Source of the DNA: a bacterium
GTDB taxonomy: Bacteria > Patescibacteriota > Minisyncoccia > Phycocordibacterales > UBA6899
NCBI GenBank assembly: GCA_021851895.1
Contig: JAJZQJ010000009.1
Coordinates: 1 to 59,560, forward strand
DNA: 59,560 nt
Reading direction: 5' to 3'
A model generated the notes under the pieces. It searched no databases and was not told the origin of the DNA. It saw only the letters and a program-made list of their open reading frames with translations. Position 1 is the first letter of the stretch. Each line of letters starts with the position of its first letter. Shown in pieces: positions 54,702 to 59,560 of the stretch. The translations under genes and the position numbers were made by a program.

Positions 54702-57605
54702 ATGCGTTTGAATCTCATCATTAGTGTGGTCGCTTTAGCATCGATGTTTGCCATGGTGACGTATGCGTCTGTAAACTACCCTTCATCAGTATCATCGGGA
54801 GTTGCGACGACATCCATTGCAGCTAGTGATGATCCTGCTCCAGCTCGACCATTTTTCACGTGGTCGAGTTCTCCTCGTGAGAATATTTTTGATGCGGTGC
54901 TTCCTTGGGGAGAGAACGCGACATATGCGTTCCTCGAAGAGAATGGTGTCATCGTCGCGTCGACGACGCTTCGCGCGCATACGCCGTTTTCAGAGAGATT
55001 TACCTTTACCGCACCGATCCCTGCCGATGGCTATTATGAATATGACATAAAGTTGTGTGGTATGTCATTGGACGAGCAGGCATGCACACGCTCCGCTCCA
55101 CTTGCACTTGTTGTCCAAAAAGGTGTCACTACTTTAGAGAGTGATCTCGATGCAAGTGACCAGACGACAGTGAGAATCGATGAATTGCATGAGCGCTCGA
55201 TCGAAAACGCCGCGGCGTTTTTCAGGTCAGCAGAGGTGCGCTTGCACGGACTTTCAGGAGACTTGAGTTTGGATAAAGTCAGAACGCAGGGTGAGGAAAG
55301 CAACCTTGATCGCATACGCCGTATCATCTCGAGCGAAAGTAGGCGTGCCTTATTCGCTCCGACAAATAACATCTCACGCTCAGATCTATATGCCGCAATT
55401 GCTCGTTTTCCTGCATTTTGTAATGAATCATCTGCTGATGAGACGCTTGATGTCGCCTGCACGAGAGAGCTCGCCGCAGTCATCGCCTATATCAGTTATT
55501 TCACGAGTCACGGCGAGCCGAGTCTTGTTTCGGGTATGCGCGATCCGGGAGGAATCGAAAGACTTCTCGGAAATGATGTCGCTCGCTTTGATGCGCTGTT
55601 TCCTGCGGAAGATGATGTGCGTGGGGCATCTTTTAAAGAACGTATTCGCGAGCATCCCAGCGATGCATTGCTTGCTATCTTGTGGTGGTACATGACCCCA
55701 CAGAGTCCAGAGCCCGATCCGCATAGCGCCTTGTTGGGTATTTGGATTCCAAGTCGCGAAGATAGCGCACGTGGCATTGCTCCTGGATTCGGTGCGACGG
55801 TAAATATCATGAGTCATGGAAAGAGTTGTGCTCGATCGTCAGCGAGTGGGGAGCGCGACACGTTGTCTGCTTTGTATCACGGATTTTTGCTTGCGCTTCA
55901 TGCGACGGATACTCGTAAGGACTCATGCCTTGGGCAAGAGGCATTTGATCTTTCAAGCTCATCATTTGCCCCGCAATATTGGTCATGGGATGCCGATACG
56001 TCATCCTGCGTGCTTGGTGTCACTGAGAATGCATTCTTCGTGCAAGACGAGCAGGGTTACACACAATGCATGCGTGCCCATGGTGCGATGTCCCCACTCC
56101 CGCCACCAGCAGAGGAACGCTATGACCGAGCTTCAAGGATGATCGATGCGCTCCGTACGCGCATCGGGACAAGTACTGTAGAAGAGGGCACCATCACTCC
56201 GCCCGATCCACGAACAGCACTCGGCACAACGATCATCGGTACATATAGAAATCAGCGCGTCGATATACATGAGACGCAGCCCGCAACAATTCCTTACGCA
56301 AAGTTGAACACATTGTTTTACGAAGGCGCATATGTGAATGCTTCAGGGACGCTTGCACTCAGCAATCCCTATGCATTTAATGACATGCCGTTTTCAGATG
56401 ATTGTTATCGCGAGGATTGTCCTCGCGGGCTTGCACACCGTTTTCTGCTTGCGCATGGTCAATATCCTCATTTGCAACTTGTACTCAGTATTGGTGGTTG
56501 GGACGGTTCGAACAACTTCTCTTTACTTTCGAATACGGCATTGCGTGAATCCTTTATTTCATCGGTCCGAGGATTTCTTCTCGCACAACCAGATTTCACC
56601 GGTATTGATATCTCATGGATGTATCCTCAATATGCGGAGTATGGCGTGGGCGGCAAGACAGTGAATGACAGAGAGACGATGCGTGAGATCGTGCGAGGTC
56701 TTCGAAATATGCTCGATGGACTGTATCAGCAGGATGGTATGTTGCGACGGTTGTACGTCGGAGTCGGAGCACTTCAGGATGAGGTTGATGCGATCGGACT
56801 TTCCGATATTGTGAACTTAGTCGATGGCGTGCATCTGATCACCTACGATCTCCATGGTCCATGGGAGCAGAAGACGGGGCATGATGCGCAGTTGTTTGCG
56901 ACAAACATCGGCGATGACGTTTTGAGTGTCGCGAATGCGGTGACATTTGCGCGTAAGGCAGGAGTCCCTTCGAAAAAACTCATCATCGGCATTCCTTATT
57001 ATGGGAGGATATGGAGAAACGTCCCCGTGGGAACGAATCTATTGCTTCCGGGTTTTCAAGTTGAAGTACCCGCACGAGAGACAGCATCTTTGCTTGATTA
57101 CCGTACTATTGCCGCATCGATACTTGGGAAGGGGCAGTATCAATATTATGTCGACGCATTACGTGGAGCAGCATATCTTTATGATGGAACGAATTTTGTC
57201 TCCTATGATGCGCCCGACATCATTGCGCGCAAGATGGAATATGTCTGGCGGGAAGGTTTCGGTGGCGTGCTCCTTTCTGATGTGATGGGCGATGACGGGA
57301 CACTACAAGATAGGGTACTGCGTGTCATTGCGGAGCGATCGCAAAAGAAGTCATGCACGCTCACTCGTATGCCTACGCGGAACCTTGCAGTAAATAGTCG
57401 TGGGGCAGATGTCTTCGCTTTGCAGACATTCCTCGCTTGCCTTGGTGATATGCCGGAATATATCGATATAAACGGGAACTACGGCCAGGCGACCCAACAA
57501 GCGGTGATGCTTTTCGAAAAGGCAGAAGGACTCCCAATAACAGGCGTCGTCGGGAAGGATGTCCGCGATCGCTTGCAAGCATATATGAGTTCAAAAACAC
57601 CTTGA
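54702..57605 (+). CDS. Secreted protein with GH19-like and GH18-like chitinase regions and C-terminal peptidoglycan-binding-like domain
   Basis: GH19-like LYAAIARFPAFCNE...WWYMTPQSPEPDPHSALLGIW...GFGATVNIMSHGKSC; GH18-like LVLSIGGWDGSNNFS, GIDISWMYP, LITYDLHG, IGIPYYGRIW; PG_binding_1-like NSRGADVFALQTFLACLG...YGQATQQAVMLFEKAEGLPITGVVG. Confidence 0.8.
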   Translation: MRLNLIISVVALASMFAMVTYASVNYPSSVSSGVATTSIAASDDPAPARPFFTWSSSPRENIFDAVLPWGENATYAFLEENGVIVASTTLRAHTPFSERFTFTAPIPADGYYEYDIKLCGMSLDEQACTRSAPLALVVQKGVTTLESDLDASDQTTVRIDELHERSIENAAAFFRSAEVRLHGLSGDLSLDKVRTQGEESNLDRIRRIISSESRRALFAPTNNISRSDLYAAIARFPAFCNESSADETLDVACTRELAAVIAYISYFTSHGEPSLVSGMRDPGGIERLLGNDVARFDALFPAEDDVRGASFKERIREHPSDALLAILWWYMTPQSPEPDPHSALLGIWIPSREDSARGIAPGFGATVNIMSHGKSCARSSASGERDTLSALYHGFLLALHATDTRKDSCLGQEAFDLSSSSFAPQYWSWDADTSSCVLGVTENAFFVQDEQGYTQCMRAHGAMSPLPPPAEERYDRASRMIDALRTRIGTSTVEEGTITPPDPRTALGTTIIGTYRNQRVDIHETQPATIPYAKLNTLFYEGAYVNASGTLALSNPYAFNDMPFSDDCYREDCPRGLAHRFLLAHGQYPHLQLVLSIGGWDGSNNFSLLSNTALRESFISSVRGFLLAQPDFTGIDISWMYPQYAEYGVGGKTVNDRETMREIVRGLRNMLDGLYQQDGMLRRLYVGVGALQDEVDAIGLSDIVNLVDGVHLITYDLHGPWEQKTGHDAQLFATNIGDDVLSVANAVTFARKAGVPSKKLIIGIPYYGRIWRNVPVGTNLLLPGFQVEVPARETASLLDYRTIAASILGKGQYQYYVDALRGAAYLYDGTNFVSYDAPDIIARKMEYVWREGFGGVLLSDVMGDDGTLQDRVLRVIAERSQKKSCTLTRMPTRNLAVNSRGADVFALQTFLACLGDMPEYIDINGNYGQATQQAVMLFEKAEGLPITGVVGKDVRDRLQAYMSSKTP

Positions 57606-57736
57606 TGCTTCGAGAGATACAGCCCTTTGCTGTCTTGCATTATTCGTAAAATAAGGTATAGTACCAGGACCTGATGGATTTACTGCTCCTCGATACATCG
57701 TGGAAGCACAGGTGAATAAAGAAGGTGTAAGCACTT

Positions 57737-57851
57737 CATATTTTTGACACATTGAGGCTCACGCTTCGGCAAAGTCGCTCGTCACCGTACAATCCGTACG
57801 ACTCCGACGGTCCTTCGCCTCCAGCGAGCCCCACTGTATTCAAAAATATTT
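57737..57851. repeat. Second copy of the large palindromic element family seen at 29376-29501
   Basis: atatttttga...tcaaaaatat arms; tcgctcgtcaccgtacaatccgtacgactccg and ctccagcgagcc resemble the minus strand of 29400-29460. Confidence 0.65.
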
Positions 57852-57933
57852 TGCGCTGAATAAGACCGTAAGGTCATATTTCGTCTCTTTGAGAGGAAAT
57901 ATTTTACTTCAAGTTAATTCAATAATCTGGCTC

Positions 57934-58350
57934 ATGCCAACACTCAATCAATTGAAGCGTAAGGCCCGCAAGGCGCCTGTTCGCAAGTCAAAGACGGTGG
58001 CTCTCGGTCGTGGTTTCAACGCGATCAAGAATCGTCCGAATGACTATGCATCACCATTCAAGCGTGGTGTATGTACGAAGGTTTCTACAAAGACTCCACG
58101 TAAGCCTAACTCAGCTATCCGTAAGATCGCACGTGTGCGCCTTACGAATGGTATGGAGATCACAGCCTACATCCCAGGTATGGGACATAAGCTCCAGGAG
58201 CACTCAGTCGTCGTCGTTCGCGGTGGTCGCGTGAAGGACCTCGGTCTTCGTTATACGATCGTTCGCGGTCGCCTTGATGCCTCAGGTGTCGAGAAGCGTA
58301 TGCAGGGTCGTTCATTATATGGTGCTAAGCGCCCAAAGGCAGCTAAATAG
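57934..58350 (+). CDS. rpsL: 30S ribosomal protein S12
   Basis: [13 protein letters not shown]...[61 protein letters not shown]. Confidence 0.97.
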   Translation: MPTLNQLKRKARKAPVRKSKTVALGRGFNAIKNRPNDYASPFKRGVCTKVSTKTPRKPNSAIRKIARVRLTNGMEITAYIPGMGHKLQEHSVVVVRGGRVKDLGLRYTIVRGRLDASGVEKRMQGRSLYGAKRPKAAK

Positions 58351-58516
58351 TACTCATCTTTGGCGTATTTGACTGATGTTCAGTCGTACGGCTCCCGCAA
58401 AGGACTTCTATGTCCATTTTGGTCGCCGTCCTCCTTCCACATCAGCCAACTACATCCAAATCTGAGCACTATTTCAGTGTCCAGTTTGGAGCCAAAAACT
58501 CTAACTCAAAAATATT

Positions 58517-58987
58517 ATGCGTCGACCAGTAAAGAATCGTAATATCCGCCAGCCGGATTTCAAGTACAACTCTCTCGATATCGCACAGCTCGTGAATTAC
58601 GTGATGTGGGATGGAAAGAAGACCATCGCAGAAGCAGTCGTCTATGACTGTATGGATGAGATCGCGAAGAAGGCTAAGGTTGAGAATCCTGCAGAGGTCT
58701 TGAAGACCGCAATCCAGAACGCAGGTCCATTGATCGAAATCCGCTCACGCCGCGTTGGTGGTGCAAACTACCAGGTTCCCCGTGAGGTTCGTGATGAGCG
58801 CCGTCGTTTCCTCGCTCTCCGTTGGATCATCGGTGCAGCGCGTGCGAAGAAGGGCGTCAAGATGGCGTCAAAGCTCGCAGACGAGATCATTGCAGCATCG
58901 AAGAATGAAGGTGAGGCTATTAAGAAGCGCGACAATGTGCACAAAATGGCTGAAGCAAATAAGGCGTTCGCGCACTTTGCTTGGTAA
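58517..58987 (+). CDS. rpsG: 30S ribosomal protein S7
   Basis: VNYVMWDGKKTIAEAVVYDCMDEI...EIRSRRVGGANYQVPREVRDERRRFLALRWII. Confidence 0.97.
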   Translation: MRRPVKNRNIRQPDFKYNSLDIAQLVNYVMWDGKKTIAEAVVYDCMDEIAKKAKVENPAEVLKTAIQNAGPLIEIRSRRVGGANYQVPREVRDERRRFLALRWIIGAARAKKGVKMASKLADEIIAASKNEGEAIKKRDNVHKMAEANKAFAHFAW

Positions 58988-59189
58988 TAAAAATGAACCC
59001 TTAATCAGGGTTCATTTTTATTACCAAGAGCGCGAACGCGTTGTTTGCTTCATCCATTTTTGTTCCACAGTATGTTTGCGGCACTGGCCTTTTTCTCGTG
59101 ATCGTCTGCTTTTCGCTTTCGCGGTACCATTGTACCGCTTCAAGCTCCAAAGCTAGACGCTGACATTATATCGTCATCGATAAAATAGA

Positions 59190-59270
59190 AAGGGGTCGGG
59201 AAAACAACTGTTTTCCCGCGAAGGAAGGCAGCGAGTCTTCGAGCGTCGGAAAACCGTGGGTTTTCGAGGA
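59190..59270 (+). repeat. Hairpin-rich dispersed element (copy 3, not next to a tRNA)
   Basis: ggggtcgggaaaacaactgttttcccgcgaaggaaggcagcgagtcttcgagcgtcggaaaaccgtgggttttcgagg. Confidence 0.7.
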
Positions 59271-59406
59271 GTAAATATTTCTCAGTGTTTCATTGTGTGG
59301 GGTATGTGAAATGCAAATTGATTCCTTCGCTGTTTCATGGTGTTCATTACCTGACTGCGAAAAATCCAAAACGAAAGTATGGGATCGGCTATGCTATACT
59401 TTTGTC

Positions 59407-59560
59407 ATGAAGTTTTTTTCTCGTCGAGGTTTCACATTGATCGAGCTGCTCGTCGTTATTGCGATCATTGCGTTGCTCTCGAGTGTCATATTGTCAGTGA
59501 TGACCTCTGCGCGCGTGAAGTCTCGCGATGCCGCGCGTCTTGCGAACGCGCATCAGTTGA
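59407..59560 (+). CDS. Type IV prepilin-like protein (truncated by window end)
   Basis: MKFFSRRGFTLIELLVVIAIIALLSSVILSVMTSARVKSRDAARLANAHQL. Confidence 0.93.
   Translation, partial: MKFFSRRGFTLIELLVVIAIIALLSSVILSVMTSARVKSRDAARLANAHQL

Overview
The window looks like chromosomal DNA from a Candidate Phyla Radiation (Patescibacteria/Parcubacteria-like) genome. This is inferred from gene content, not from any search. It carries a housekeeping core: nth, hup, rny, clpP, tig, nusA, ppa, tpiA, pgk, class II RNR, rsmE, recJ, rnhA, rpmB, rpsL and rpsG. It also carries a scattered type IV pilus/competence set (pilB, pilC, several prepilin-like proteins, a TfoX-N protein, and ComEC split into separate channel and metallo-beta-lactamase genes) and a set of ORFans. 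Main points of interest: (1) hairpin-rich elements placed directly downstream of tRNA genes, each carrying an inverted copy of the adjacent tRNA 3' end; (2) a secreted protein with apparent GH19-like and GH18-like chitinase regions that both lack the expected catalytic glutamates, next to a secreted alpha/beta-hydrolase; (3) a candidate oriC (DnaA-box cluster) followed by a cluster of parS-like palindromes; (4) a ~585-nt structured leader or ncRNA behind a near-consensus promoter; (5) a contrast between apparently leaderless core genes (-10 box 6-10 nt from ATG) and ORFans with consensus promoters and strong Shine-Dalgarno sites; (6) an isolated very GC-rich ORFan; (7) a second family of ~120-bp palindromes. 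All family calls come from motif recognition by eye; no searches were run.
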